Source of the DNA: Sclerotiophoma versabilis
Lineage: Eukaryota; Ascomycota; Dothideomycetes; Pleosporales; Didymellaceae
NCBI GenBank assembly: GCA_012274445.1
Contig: JAAROD010000014.1
Span: 55,001 to 119,000 of the forward strand
Length of the DNA stretch: 64,000 nucleotides
Reading direction: 5' to 3'
Part shown: piece after piece, positions 47,044 through 58,651 of the stretch
Layout of the letters: the number at the start of each line of letters is the position of its first letter
Numbering within the stretch: position 1 is the stretch's first letter
Program-made: the position numbers and the translations under genes
Notes under the pieces: generated by a model
The model's database searches: none
The model's input: only the letters and a program-made list of their open reading frames with translations
Told to the model about the DNA's origin: nothing

Positions 47044-48531
47044 ATGAAATTCTGGGCTATCCTTCTTCTCCTATATTCTTCCCGCACCATTAATGCTTTT
47101 CCTACTCTCATTGCCAAGGGCCTCAGGGGTCTTACGCCCGAGAAGTTCAAAGATGCTATTGAAACAGTAGAGTCTTACCGTAAAGTGAAGCGCTTCACTG
47201 TCGACTCGAGCAAAGCGATCGACATCTCTAATAAACACGCCTTCCAGGCACCCGGCAAAAACGATCATCGTGGACCCTGTCCTGGACTGAACGCTCTGGC
47301 GAACCACAACTATATCTCCCATGATGGTATCGCCAGCTATGGCGAGGTGCTAACGGCCATCAACCAAGGTTCGTGTCGGACAGAACCTACATGTTGCATG
47401 ATGGAGCTCACACGTGTTCAGTATTTGGCATGGGTATCGATCTGGCCCTCATTCTTGGTACCATGGGCACAGTTTGGACGGGGAATCCGCTGTCTCTGGA
47501 CCCTGGATTCTCGATCGGTGGCACTGCTGTAGGTGATGGCTCCGATAACATCCTTGGTAACCTCATTGGTCTTCTAGGTATTGTTGTCATGGTTCAGGTT
47601 CTTTGGGACGCATTATGCTGACACTCGCACAGGTGACCCCCGTGGTCTTCAGGGCTCACACAACTGGATCGAGTCGGATTCTTCCCTTACCCGAGATGAC
47701 CTGTACGTGACTGGCGATGCCTGGTCGATGAACATGACGTTGTTCCGTGACATCTACAATCGTGCAGATGAGAATGGCATCATATCGATGGACCTGCTGG
47801 CTGAACAGGCTGCCCGCCGCTGGAATTACAGTGTCTCCCACAACCCCAATTTTTACTACGGGCCTGTCACTGGTATGGTGAGCCGTAACGCGGGCTATCT
47901 CTTCCTTGGTCGACTCCTCTCCAATCACACTAGAGAGCAGCCTGATGGCGTACTCACTCAAGATGTGTTCAAAAGTTTCTTCGCCGTTTACAAGGATGCC
48001 AAAGGAGATCTGGAGTACCGAAGGGGTCATGAGACTTTCCCGGATAATTGGTACCGAAGACAAACTGAATATGGTCTTGTGTCGCTAAATTTGGATATTG
48101 TTGGCTGGGTGTCAAAGCACCCCGAACTGGGAAGGTGAGTCAAGTGTTCTCCGTCTCTCGTGTAAACAGGAGAGTTCGAGTACTAATCAACCGCAAACAG
48201 CATTGGCGGCAACACTGGCACCGTAGACTCGTTCTCAGGTCTGGACCTGCAAAACATAACTGGCGGGCTGGTTGATTCAACTTCACTGCTCGAGAACAAC
48301 AATCTCCTATGTTTTGTTTTCGAACTGCTCAAGACTTTCCTACCAAACTCCCTCTCACCCCTGTTTGCTACCTTGGAAGCTCCCATCAACTTCGCAACTG
48401 ATATCTTGGCTGCGCCGATCCTGAGTCTCGCATGCCCTGCTTGGCAGGATTTGACTAAAGACGGTGAGCCGCTATGGGATGTTATTCAGCACAACTTCCC
48501 TGGCGCAAGCAAGGCAGGCTCAAGTCTATAG
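47044..48531 (+). CDS. Heme-thiolate peroxidase (chloroperoxidase / unspecific peroxygenase family)
   Basis: A secreted heme enzyme that uses peroxide to halogenate or hydroxylate substrates. Four exons: 47044-47368, 47422-47577, 47633-48134 and 48201-48531 (437 aa). The hydrophobic N-terminus MKFWAILLLLYSS ending at NA (1-18) is a signal peptide. The heme ligand Cys79 lies in GPCPGLNALANHNY, the family's PCP motif. IESDSSLTR (173-181) corresponds to the conserved E-x-D-x-S distal segment containing the acid-base Glu. Intron positions keep frame throughout. Length exceeds classic chloroperoxidase (about 370 aa) because of an N-terminal extension. The nearby GMC oxidase could supply peroxide. 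Whether the reaction is halogenation or oxygenation cannot be read from the sequence. Confidence 0.92.
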
Positions 48532-49270
48532 ATAGTGTAGCAGGGATAGCCCCACACTTTATATCAGATTACAATCTCGTTAGAGGATTTTCCCGTGTTA
48601 TATAAGCAGTGCTCATCCACACTATTAAGGGCCTATGTTTTTGATATTATCCCATTGAAGTAGTTGTCTTAGCATTTTTTCAAGCACACAGTAGCCAGCA
48701 ATCACTGCTAGTCTGTAAAACTGATCGCACTTTGATTACTCTCTTTGAAATAGATAGTGGTTATGTTGTAATCTTACAAGTATACTCATAGAACATGTGA
48801 ATGATAATTAATGTTGCGCTTAATAAACAGTGCAGGCGGGTAGGTAGACGAGCTTGAAGTATTTCTAGCTCGGGCTCGGAGAAAAGAATAACCCCGGCCA
48901 GTTTACCGGTATGACTAATTACGTCCATCGAGTGCACGGACACCGTACTCGGCAAGCTTCGGAGCGAAAGTGCCTCTCAATAAGTCCCCGCCGCGGCGCA
49001 GGCTGTTCGCCTACTTTTTGAAGCTATGTCTGATTCCACCGCATGGTCTGCTCAGCTCTTTTCCTTGCCGAATCACTTTCTGTCAGCTGCATGTAGGGCT
49101 GCAATTACCCACATATCGCGCGCCTGAAACTTGCTTAGGACTCCTCGCAAGCTCCGGAGGTTTACGATATCGAAATGGAATAATTCTTGCATTGACCGCC
49201 CCGTAACGTAGCAGCTTTGATCGTACAGTCGTGCAGCAAGAGTGCGCCAGATATCATAAGCCAGAAGACC
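48532..49270. other. Spacer
   Basis: No gene recognised. It contains the 3' region of the peroxidase and the promoter of the next regulator. Confidence 0.5.
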
Positions 49271-51927
49271 ATGCCGAATCAGTCAAGGGTGCTGAGGTGC
49301 AAGTATTGCAACGACACATTTCAGCGCAATGGCCATCTTCAACGCCATTTACTTCGGCACTCAGGCTTAAAGTCTTTCACCTGTAGAGTATGCACAAAGT
49401 CTTTTTCAAGAAAGTGAGTAAGTCAATGTCCACTTCGTGTTTTGGTGTAATGCTCATATCGCGCAGCGATACGCTACTTCGGCACGAAGCCATTCACGAC
49501 CAGCATGATCCGCAGCAGAACAACAACAAAGGAGTTGTAAGAGCATGTGACCCTTGCGTACAAGCTAAGCAGCGCTGCTACGGTGGTTATCCCTGTGCAA
49601 GATGTAAGCGAAGATGTTTTGTATGCGAATACAAGCGCCAGAACTCCACCTCCTCTGTTTTGCAGATAAGCAATCTTCCGCCAAGTGGGTGTATGTCTGG
49701 AGATTTTGCAGAACAAGATACCGTCATATCACCATCTTCCATCCCAACTGTCCCGGGGTCGGCGTCTGCACTTATTGAATCGAACTCAGAACCCTTGATC
49801 ACCCTTCCGCCGAACCGGTTGTCTGTTACGACTTCGTTGAGCGACTCTTTAGCAAGAGAGGCAGACGGAATGAGCTGGCCTGGTTTTCTTCCCATACCGG
49901 ATCCCACCAGCATCGAGGATTCTGATATTTTCCCGGGCTATATCCCACACGATATGCGTTGCGCCAATGACATGTCCCGCGGTTTTGGCTTTCCATTTGT
50001 TTGGATGACGCAGTCCTTCGAAAGTCCTTCTCTGACTCCTGATACTTTGGGCCAGGAGACATCGAACCTCTGCATACCCGACATTGGCAGCTTGGCATCT
50101 CTGGGGGATACTGGATGTGCCAGTTTTATGGGATGGGGACCTCTGTCTCGTCCTCCTGCTGAAAGTGGCGAGGCAAGAATTCGCGAAATTCTGGATACAA
50201 ATCACACTCTTTCGGCAGATGTTTGCCCATCCTTCCCAATGCTTCAAGAAGACGATATGCAGAGCGTTGGTGCCGAGCTTTTCGGCTATGTTAGCAAGAT
50301 CCCAGAGAAAGCATATGCTGCGCTATGTGCTTTCTATGTTTCAGAGCGTGGGTACGATGACATGTCATTCCCTCACCACAGACTGCTCCATGCCTTTGTG
50401 GAGTTATACTTTGAGTATTTCGATCCTTACCTTCCATTCTTACATCCTAGGCGAGTGGAAACTGATGATCTCTCTTGGATACTTTTTACTGCAATCACCG
50501 CTATCGGGAGTCAATACTCTGAGGTGAGAGATGCTTCTAGGTTCACTACGGTCTTGCAAAACCTGTTGCGAAGAGCTACAACGAACAACGTAAGTTTTCG
50601 TTACTGGATGCTGGCTAAATTGCTAATGAAGTAGAACCTTGAAAGTGTCGCAAATAGACCGTACATATCAATAGTACAGAGCGTGCTCTTACGAGATGTG
50701 GGGCTGATTTTCTCCGGTTTGATATCAGATCAAACTGTGATACAGCAGGAGAGAAGTATGCTCATGACATTGTGTCGTGGCCTGAAGACTTCTACTGGTT
50801 TCTGTGACGTTGAAGAGTCTACGGTCGACCAGGATTTGAACCACAGATGGTTAGCTTGGCTGCAGAGGGAAGAAATTGTCCGCTTAGTGCACTGCGTACA
50901 TGGTAAGTCAAACAAGGTTGCTTGTATGAGGATAGGGCATCTAACGCCTCCAGCAGTAATGGAGTGCTTCCAACTAGTCTTCTTCGACCTACGTCCGCTT
51001 TTCAGAGTTGCAGATTTTACGCAGCGACTTCCATGTAACGACAACCTCTGGCGATGTGACAGTGCAAGACGTTGGAGCGAAGAGAATAAGAAAGGAAACC
51101 CTGATAGTCAAACACAACGACCGGGGCAGTTCTCAACTATGAGCAGCATCTTGAGCCTATATGCTGATGAGAGAGCCATCCTGGATCATTTGCAATCATC
51201 ACGGCGCTTGAAGTCTCTTATAAGGTCTGAGCCAGGGATTGGTCTACAAGAGCAAGATACGTACTCTGCTCGAAGCAAGTCACTATCTCTTGGAGCCTCG
51301 ACGGACGACCTTACGTTCTTGGACGTGTTAATCGACGACGCTGTCATGTCCAAATCGTTATCACATCCCGAGATAGAAAATAGCAGGAAAGAACCCATGG
51401 TACATGTCATCGCCATATTGAGGGAGATTCCGTTACGTATGATCTACGCCTCTTTAGGTTGGCAAACAAACGGTGTTGAGATGCAGCAATCCAAGGAAAG
51501 ATTAAAAGGATATCTGCAACGCAACCAAAGCACGGCCCGGACTTGCCTCTGGCACGCAGCTCAGATATACTCGTTGTCGCGAAGTCTTCGCTACCCTGTA
51601 TACTTTTCGTCTTTATCGTTTACTGTTGCTTCCAGCTATATTTTCCTCTACGATCAGATCATGCAATGTCCAGCACCGCAAGGACAACTTCTCCGTCTGG
51701 ACAAAATGACCGAAAAACCCAGTACAGACGTGTGGGCAAGATGCACCCAAGACTTTCAAGCGCACATTACAGGTATTGGCATATTGGACAATGCTGAGAG
51801 TAGCCTTAGATTGCTCTCCGATGCAGAGAAAACGTTGCGAGATCAGAAATCATGGAGGAGCATGGCGCAAGCACTAGCGCGTTGTTTCTCACAAATGAGT
51901 AAAGGTCAAGTACCAAGCATTGATTGA
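49271..51927 (+). CDS. Transcription factor with two C2H2 fingers and a Zn2Cys6 cluster
   Basis: A nuclear regulator of the fungal class that combines two DNA-binding modules. Exons 49271-49413, 49467-50589, 50635-50902 and 50954-51927 (835 aa). Finger 1 is CKYCNDTFQRNGHLQRHLLRH; finger 2 starts CRVCTKSFSR and crosses intron 1 to NDTLLRHEAIH. The Zn2Cys6 cluster starts at Cys75 (ACDPCVQAKQRC, then CARC and FVC) with an extra Cys in the last loop. The later region (from about 340) fits the fungal transcription-factor middle domain (YFEYFDPYLPFLHP; LVFFDLRPLF). Intron 3 has tandem CAGCAG acceptors. The stop lies 25 bp from the convergent monooxygenase stop. Such regulators often sit in metabolite clusters. 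Confidence 0.88.
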
Positions 51928-51952
51928 GAATGGATCACCATACGGACAAGCG

Positions 51953-53369
51953 TTACTGCTCAATCTGAGAGAAAAGAGCGTAGTACAGCTTGAACAGCGG
52001 TATGACTAACTTAGCCGTAAGGCGCACAATAATACCTAGAAAGCCATCGAGATTGATGCTTGGAAAGCTGATCCCTCCGCTCTTCTTGACCCATTCAAAA
52101 GCTCGCGGTATCATGGTGCACTCGTATTTGTTACACGCCATTTTGATCTCTTCCATTGTCGGGTGCGCTGGGCTAATGCTGGCAAGAGAGTTGAGATGGA
52201 GTAATTGAGGAAGCATCTCGGCACAATCAGCCAATGCTGTGTTTCCTCCTTGACCACGGTTAGGCTGCATTGCATGGATGGCATCTCCCATGATCCATAC
52301 TCGTGGATCTCCATTGCCAGCCCCAGCCCTTTGGACCCGAATTCGCCAGTTCGCCTTGGGCTGTGTGCTTGCACGAAGCGTCGTCACAAGCATATCGGTC
52401 TTCTTGGAGTCATTTTCTCCGACCCTGAGCATGCGATGGAACTCAGGCGCCCAGTCCCTGATCGCCTCGAGACAAACTTGTCTGGGATTCTGGATTTCCG
52501 AGGGATCCTGATATGGAAGCATATGGACAGGAACATTAAGGCCCCAGTAGAAGGAAGCCGCATTTTCATCATATTCCAATAGTGGTTTATTGTCAGCCGC
52601 CCGGTGATGAACACTTGCTGTTTCGCTCTCAGGAGGTAGAGAGCGTAGTACATTGTTATATCCTTGGAGAGTACAAGGAGAGGCCCCTCGCGCAGTCTAG
52701 GAGGCAACTCCATCATTCGATCGTGCGGAAGACTTCCTTTGGATAAGAAAGTCCAGTGGCTATCGAGAAGATGGATGTTATTCAACCCAAGTTGCTTGTT
52801 TATCTAGGCCAGTTGTTAGGTTCAGGTCCATCCCTTAACTGCGTTGTACTTGCCTTGGAATTTGCTCCATCGGCGCCGACGAGCACATCGCAGACATCGT
52901 GAGAACCATCGGAAAAGCAAACTTTGACTCTCTCCGAGCCGTCTTTTTGAGTGGCAATTTCGTAATAATTGAAGGCTTTTCCATACTGTATCTTTTGGCT
53001 GTCTCTGATCGGTTCCAACAATAATTCTCTTAGTACAACCCTGTTTATGGCCGCGGACTTTGTGTATGCCGGCAAAAGGCCCAGGTTGAGGATCTCTTCG
53101 AATTTCGTATTGTAGATCAATGGCGCTGTTGCCTGCGAGCCAGATGATCGCCCAAGCTTAGCGGTGATCTTGTCAATATGCGCGTTGTTTAGACATGCAC
53201 GAAACCCTGCCTCCGCTCCAGGACCTAGGCGAATTTGGTAGCCTTCTCGCTTTGAGTCAGCTTCGTCGCGCTCGTAAATCATGAATTCGACGCCGTTGTT
53301 GCTAAGACCATTGGCTAGGAGAGCACCTGCAAGGCCGCCGCCTGCAATGATGACCTTGAACCCTCCCAT
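51953..53369 (-). pseudogene. FAD-dependent monooxygenase with a single-base frameshift
   Basis: A PHBH-type flavin monooxygenase that would hydroxylate an aromatic or polyketide intermediate. Exons 53369-52854 and 52794-51953. Visible are the Rossmann motif GGGLAGALLANGL (from about residue 10), VGADGANSK before the intron, and GDAIHAMQPNRGQGGNTAL (the GD motif contacting FAD). The intron uses a GC donor (GCAAGT); GT alternatives hit stops. Near 52631-52635 the frame must shift: the first frame reads MYYALYLL and the rest continues in another frame as ESETASVHH then NKPLLEYDENAASFYWG. One missing base (CTCC for CTCCC) explains it. Either the gene is broken or the assembly has an error; the rest is intact. 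Confidence 0.82.
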
Positions 53370-53982
53370 ATTAATATACCTGTCTCGAGGTTGAGTTTTC
53401 TTTTGGAATGTCAAATCTTCGGATATAAGCAATGCGAATAGGCTGTAATGCAATTTGATATGAGGGCTGGTTGCGAAGTCTATTGCTATCCCCTGGGGGT
53501 ACCATTCTTTAATAGCCCAGCGCTGAAATACGTACGGTGCTGAACAGGGGCTGCATTATCATCCGTAGTGTTCGTAAGCCTACCTCTTACGTTGCATAGC
53601 CGCGGTCGCTCGCTAACGCGATGATGTGTGGGGTGCGATCGCTCAATCATGCATGTAGTGTTTTTATTGGTCCCACAATCAGCCCCGCCGGACCCGTGAA
53701 AAAGCGTCGGAGGGCCGTGCAGGTCTCACGAATACTGGGGGCCCTGCAAGATCATTTGGCTGGTGTACAGGCCCCAAGTCTCGACGTCACAGGTGAAAGC
53801 AAAGGTACCAGCTTCTTTGGTACTCGCAAATTGCAGATGAACAAAAAATTCTTCCCATAATTCTAACTACGACAATGCATTTTAGACATCCAACCTATGA
53901 GTAACTGTCGCGCAAAAAAAGGGACGGTACAAACTTCTGGTTTTGAATTCATATATAAGCTCAAGAGAACAACTGCACAAAT
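53370..53982. other. Spacer
   Basis: Contains the monooxygenase promoter. No coding remnant recognised. Confidence 0.5.
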
Positions 53983-55080
53983 CTATATGTCTAAGTTTGT
54001 TGGTTTCCCAGGTGTCAAAGACAGAATGCTCGAGGTAGTCTCCAGTCCAACGCTAGTCGTTGCACCTGTGGTGTCGACCCTATATGGTGCAATGCAACTA
54101 AACGGGCAGTCAGTAGTGAGAAATTTCTGTGTAGCAGAGTGAATATACCTTTCATCGTGCATGCACCAAATTACACTCTCTGGCTGGTCAAGCCAACGAA
54201 GCTGTTTCACAGCGAATTGTGCAGCAGACCCGTCAAAAGGTCTCCCATCATGGTTGGCTCGTCCAGCGATACTAAGAATTGCAATCTTCGGCTTCGGCTC
54301 TATCCGTGAAATGATACCCTCGTAAGCTCCTAGGTGAGCATTCCAAAGTAAGCCATTCCCATCTATGATAAGATTGAACATGAGCTGGCCACCGTCGCAG
54401 TGCGAAAATACGTTCATCTTCTGATCATTAACGTAGTCGATGAAAGAGCGCATTCCTTCGTGTCTGAGCTCCTCAGGTACGAGCTGATCCAACTGCAGAA
54501 GGCCATACTTCATGCCATGGGTTATGTCTAAAGTACAGGCGTAAGGGGTAGTCCCACCGGTGTAGACAACCTGGGTATCCATTATTTCAGGGTGAGGGTC
54601 CGGCAAGAACGCATGTAGTGATGGCCAGACGTGTACTGATAGCGCTGCAAGGGAGTGGTGTGGAGTCTTTGGCTGACCTGGAAGTGCTGAAGCGTTGGCG
54701 ACTTCATCGCGCTTAGCTTGATCTCTTATAGTACGTGTGAAGAGTGGTATACGTTCGCCGCCAGACACAGGCAACAGTTGCTCATCGGGAACACCAGCAA
54801 GCCGAAGAAGGTTGATTGCTTCACAGTTCGCAACAACGATAGCACCAGTCCGAATAGCAATGCGGTCGGCTCCAGGAAGATGATCGAAGTGAGCGTGAGA
54901 GATGAAGATGTAATCCGCTTCAGCAACATCACTAACCGCCAAATACTGTGGCAGGACAGAGGGCCGATCAAGCCAAGTGTCTAAGAAGATAGTGACTCCA
55001 CAAGTATTCAGCCGAAACGTCGTTGTGCCTAGGGGTATTAGCTCCAGCAGTTTGGGTAAGGCAAGATAAGAAGATACCAA
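53983..55080 (-). CDS. Metallo-beta-lactamase-fold hydrolase, UlaG-like, intronless
   Basis: A 365-aa enzyme of the metallo-hydrolase superfamily. The metal-binding HAHFDH (62-67) is present, preceded by the family's first strand (IFLDTWLDRP, 31-40), with later acidic and His positions at SIAGRANHDGRPF and CMHDER. Similar fungal proteins are described as L-ascorbate-6-phosphate lactonase-like, but the true reaction is unknown; lactone or thioester hydrolysis is a reasonable guess in a metabolite region. No signal peptide and no intron are evident. It lies between the monooxygenase and the P450, all on the same strand. Confidence 0.85.
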   Translation of the reverse strand: MVSSYLALPKLLELIPLGTTTFRLNTCGVTIFLDTWLDRPSVLPQYLAVSDVAEADYIFISHAHFDHLPGADRIAIRTGAIVVANCEAINLLRLAGVPDEQLLPVSGGERIPLFTRTIRDQAKRDEVANASALPGQPKTPHHSLAALSVHVWPSLHAFLPDPHPEIMDTQVVYTGGTTPYACTLDITHGMKYGLLQLDQLVPEELRHEGMRSFIDYVNDQKMNVFSHCDGGQLMFNLIIDGNGLLWNAHLGAYEGIISRIEPKPKIAILSIAGRANHDGRPFDGSAAQFAVKQLRWLDQPESVIWCMHDERYIHSATQKFLTTDCPFSCIAPYRVDTTGATTSVGLETTSSILSLTPGKPTNLDI

Positions 55081-55717
55081 ACCATTCTATAGTAGTACTT
55101 TCAATGATGGGTCCAGGCATTGAACGATTCATCAAACTTCTGCAACATTCGGGGGGTGTACTGGTACTTATAACCGTAGTCGTCCGTGTACTCCTCCCCC
55201 CTTGAACCACATGTGGGGCGCTAAATATCTATAATTGCATGAGGCGGAAGCCGACGGGGAGTTCGATTTACCACTGAGTTTCCTTGTTTGTGCGAAGAAG
55301 GCGCGATCAAACGCCCCGTGCATATCCGCACGTAATGGTGCGTTGCACCCCGCTTGCAAAATCAAGACTATGGCGTCAAGCTAGTACCCATTTTTATCAA
55401 TGTTGACACGCCGATCACGCTTGAGAAATGAAAGTCTCCGACTATTCAGCCTTCGAATTGTTTTGATCAAAGCGCTCTATAGCTGACCTTAAACAAGGGC
55501 CACTTCACCAAAGGTACTTCTATCTTAGGATGCCTGATGCAACTCTGATGCTTGCATTGCGTTGTGACTCTAGACTGCTGGTGTACTTCGCTTGTGAAGT
55601 ATAGCAAGCAAGCCTAGTATATACCTGATAGAAAGTTTATCCCTACTGAATCTATATCCATTCTGTCCCTCTAGTTCTACCATGTATCTTTACTTTGTTT
55701 ACGTGGCCGAAAACCTA
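55081..55717. other. Spacer
   Basis: Promoter of the hydrolase and 3' region of the P450. Nothing else recognised. Confidence 0.5.
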
Positions 55718-57465
55718 TTATTGGTATTCGTGTACAATTGCGCGCAATCCAGTTCCTCTGAATCCTAAGGTGAAGTCGTATCTACGCTCAAGGTCCGATT
55801 CTGAAAGTGTCTCATCGAGAGTGAAGTGGAATCGATTTGCCAGCATCGCGAGCGTAAGAGTAACTTCCGCGTATGCAAGGTTAATCCCAAGACATTGTCT
55901 TACACCCTTGGAGAACGTCACAAGATACTTATCTAACTCCTTTGCATCGCCACTTAGCCAACGGTCTGGATTGAAACTTTTAGCGTCTTCACCCCAGATA
56001 CTTTGGTCAAAATGGACGTCATAAGCAGACATGCCAACAGAAGCCTACGAATACATTTAGCGACCACGTCAAAGGCTATAATTTATATCACCTACTCCGG
56101 GCGGGACAACCTTCGCGTCAACTATGAGAGGCTCTTTTCCATCAGGCACAACTCGTGGAAGTCGTCCAGGGGCTGCTATAGCGTAGCGCATTGCTTCTTT
56201 AACACAGGCACCCTGTAATCATTAGCTATGCAGAATAAACTGTCAGAACACGTACTAGGAATGGAAGCCGTTCGAGCCTAATAAGGTCATAATCTTGCCC
56301 CGTAGCAAATCCACCTTCTCTCAATTCATCTTTTAATCTCTTTAAGACTGTGGTATCTTTGATTGCTTCTTCGATAGCGACTGCGAGCGTAGTCGCTGTT
56401 GTGTCAGACCCTGCCACAAGAATATCGGTCGCTTCAGCCAGCAATGCTCCATCATCTAAGTGTGACATGCAATCGAACACAACGTCGTGATCTAAGCTTT
56501 TGCCAGAACTTTTCAACCGTCTGAAATTGGCTACGGTATCCGTAACGGCTCGGAAGAGGTCCTGAAACCGTGCCGCAGATTGGCTGAGCTTTGCTGCAAC
56601 AGCAGGTGGTGCATTGTTGACAATGAATCGGATGATAGGAAAATACATAAGGTCCCACAGTGACTCCGCGGCCAGGTCAAAAGACTTAAGGAACGGAGCG
56701 TCGAAAGTGTTGTTGTCGGCCTTGGAAAGGAGATTGAAGGATTCTCCAAAAGAGACTTCAGTAATGATGTCGACTGTTAAGCACCTGCAACGATTTCAGT
56801 AAAGAGTTCTTGTGCGGTCTGTTGGAGCTTTGGGTACCTGAAAGCGTTGTACAAGTTTATTGCTCCGTACCCTTTCCTTTCCGATAATCTGTTGCACAAG
56901 AATGTAATCTTGGAGATCAAGATGCCTTCCATTGACCGAAGAGACGTCTTTGAGAAAAAATTGCTGAGCATCTTTCGTCGCACACGGTGCACATCCTTGT
57001 CCATTTCAACGAAAACCGAATGTGGCGTGTTAAATCCTTCGTAGAAATATTTTTGCTTTGGAAATGTGTAACGCTGCGAGTATATTGTATGATACAGTGT
57101 AGGGTCGGTAAGGTGTAGCTCATTTGGAGCAATTCGAAGTGCGCGTGTGTCTGTGTACACTGTCAACAGTTTTCTGGTAGAGATTATGGACGGCACAAAC
57201 TATATTTCTTGTGCAGAAATTCAAGAACCTCCTCTGTCCGGCCGCTTTTACTCAGAGCGTAAAGCCACCATGTTGAAAGAGCCGCTTTATAGGGACCAGG
57301 GAAGGATGCCAGAGGATGGAAGTAAAGCAAGTAAATTACTCGGAAAAGACCCCAAGCTAATATACAGAGGATCGAGTAAGTGATAAGTTCCAAAGTGGAG
57401 CGTTCTCTCAGCAGTGAGCCCGCCCAGGCCTCGTTGAGATGAGCTGAGGTACTTGTGAACAACAT
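55718..57465 (-). CDS. Cytochrome P450 monooxygenase
   Basis: A membrane-anchored heme monooxygenase of the ER. Five exons: 57465-57201, 57150-56838, 56784-56256, 56212-56096 and 56044-55718 (516 aa). The N-terminal anchor is TYSILCILAWGLFRVIYLLY, followed by the proline hinge FHPLASFPGP. The I-helix has AGSDTT, the K-helix KEAMR (the ExxR pair), then FNPDRW, and the heme loop FSKGVRQCLG holds Cys460. All hallmark motifs are intact. The order of motifs and the VDIITEVSFGESF segment fit the CYP group common in fungal metabolite clusters (trichodiene-oxygenase-like); the substrate is unknown. It is probably co-regulated with the neighbouring monooxygenase and hydrolase. Confidence 0.92.
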
Positions 57466-58651
57466 TTCAGCCTGGGTATGGATGTACTACAATGATCGGT
57501 TGCAGCAGCGTGGTCAGCGTAGGTTTTGAGTCTTCCAGATGAGGCTGGATGATAGCTCCTTAAGTAACGAGGTAACTAGGATTTTGAGAATAAAGAACTG
57601 CATTTCAGCCATTCGATTTGGTACACGTATTGTGCAAGCGCCCATATCCGGCGGGGCGCGATTAAGAGAGTGCTGTGCTTATACTAGTTTTGCTCCGACG
57701 GGGCCAGTATGCAAGTGACCACTATACAAAGTACACTAGCTTGACAAGCCGATCCAGAGTAACGTCATCCGCCCACAGCTAAATTTTCGACGCACAGTGT
57801 TGTGTGGGAGCGCGGGCCTCTCGGTCTCCGATGTAGTCCGTATGACCTTGGATTTAAGACTTTGGTGTTTCAGAACTTAACTTTACCCAGCGTGAGATTA
57901 AGACGTTTGACGCGATAAATCAGCTCGCGTTACACCTGTAAGACTTCGGTAGTTACTCTGGCCCGACGACTGCTATGTGCGGCAACTCTACTTGTACACA
58001 AGGACATGACGACAGGGAGAACTTTATTCTCTAAGCAATTGCAGCTTCTGTATGCAGTTAGTGTTTTTAATTGTTAATGATAACATTCACGGCCCCTATG
58101 GCGTTCGTGCTGCAAATGAAAGACATCCCGGAGATGAGCGATAATTGGAACACCCTCAAAATTGCACAGGCCGAGACCGAAGCTACCAAAACACCTCGCT
58201 GGCCCTCAACAGCATCCAGAATGATCTTGATGATGAGTGAATGTCGCACAATGATCTTTAACAAGCATACAGCAGCAATGAAACAGAGCTTAGGTGATGG
58301 AGCGACACTGAGAACGATGGGAAAGATCAGGAACAGAAGACCACCAGAGCTGGTGAGTGGACCGGCAGGCTACGCTTCTCTAATAGCAGATCGATAAAAT
58401 GCATAAAGTCTCGAACCACATTTTGCACCGACACACCGTGATACTACTACGAAAGGCGGGCACTTTGTCACCATACAGAGCCTAAAGCAATGAATCGAAT
58501 TCACTTGAAGCCCACCTTCAGCTGTTGTCGAGAGTAGATATGAGTAGGACGTAGAAGACGTGAGGACCGCCTTTTCAACCCTTCTGCAGAGCGGAGTTGG
58601 AGCAGCAAGATAGCTGGCAGGGGCGAATTGGAGGCTATACGACAACTCGCA
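57466..58651. other. Spacer with a possible small membrane-protein remnant
   Basis: The minus strand from about 58370 to 58067 is open and very hydrophobic (SSGGLLFLIFPIVLSVAP; LISGMSFICSTNAIGAVNV). Upstream an ATG at 58645 starts MSYSLQFAPASYLAAPTP. A two-exon membrane-protein gene is conceivable but no splice pair or family is convincing. Confidence 0.3.

Noticed and set aside
58067..58397. Plus-strand 108-codon frame in the spacer before the regulator
   Set aside because: It lies opposite a more hydrophobic minus-strand frame, and neither has a supported start, splice or family.
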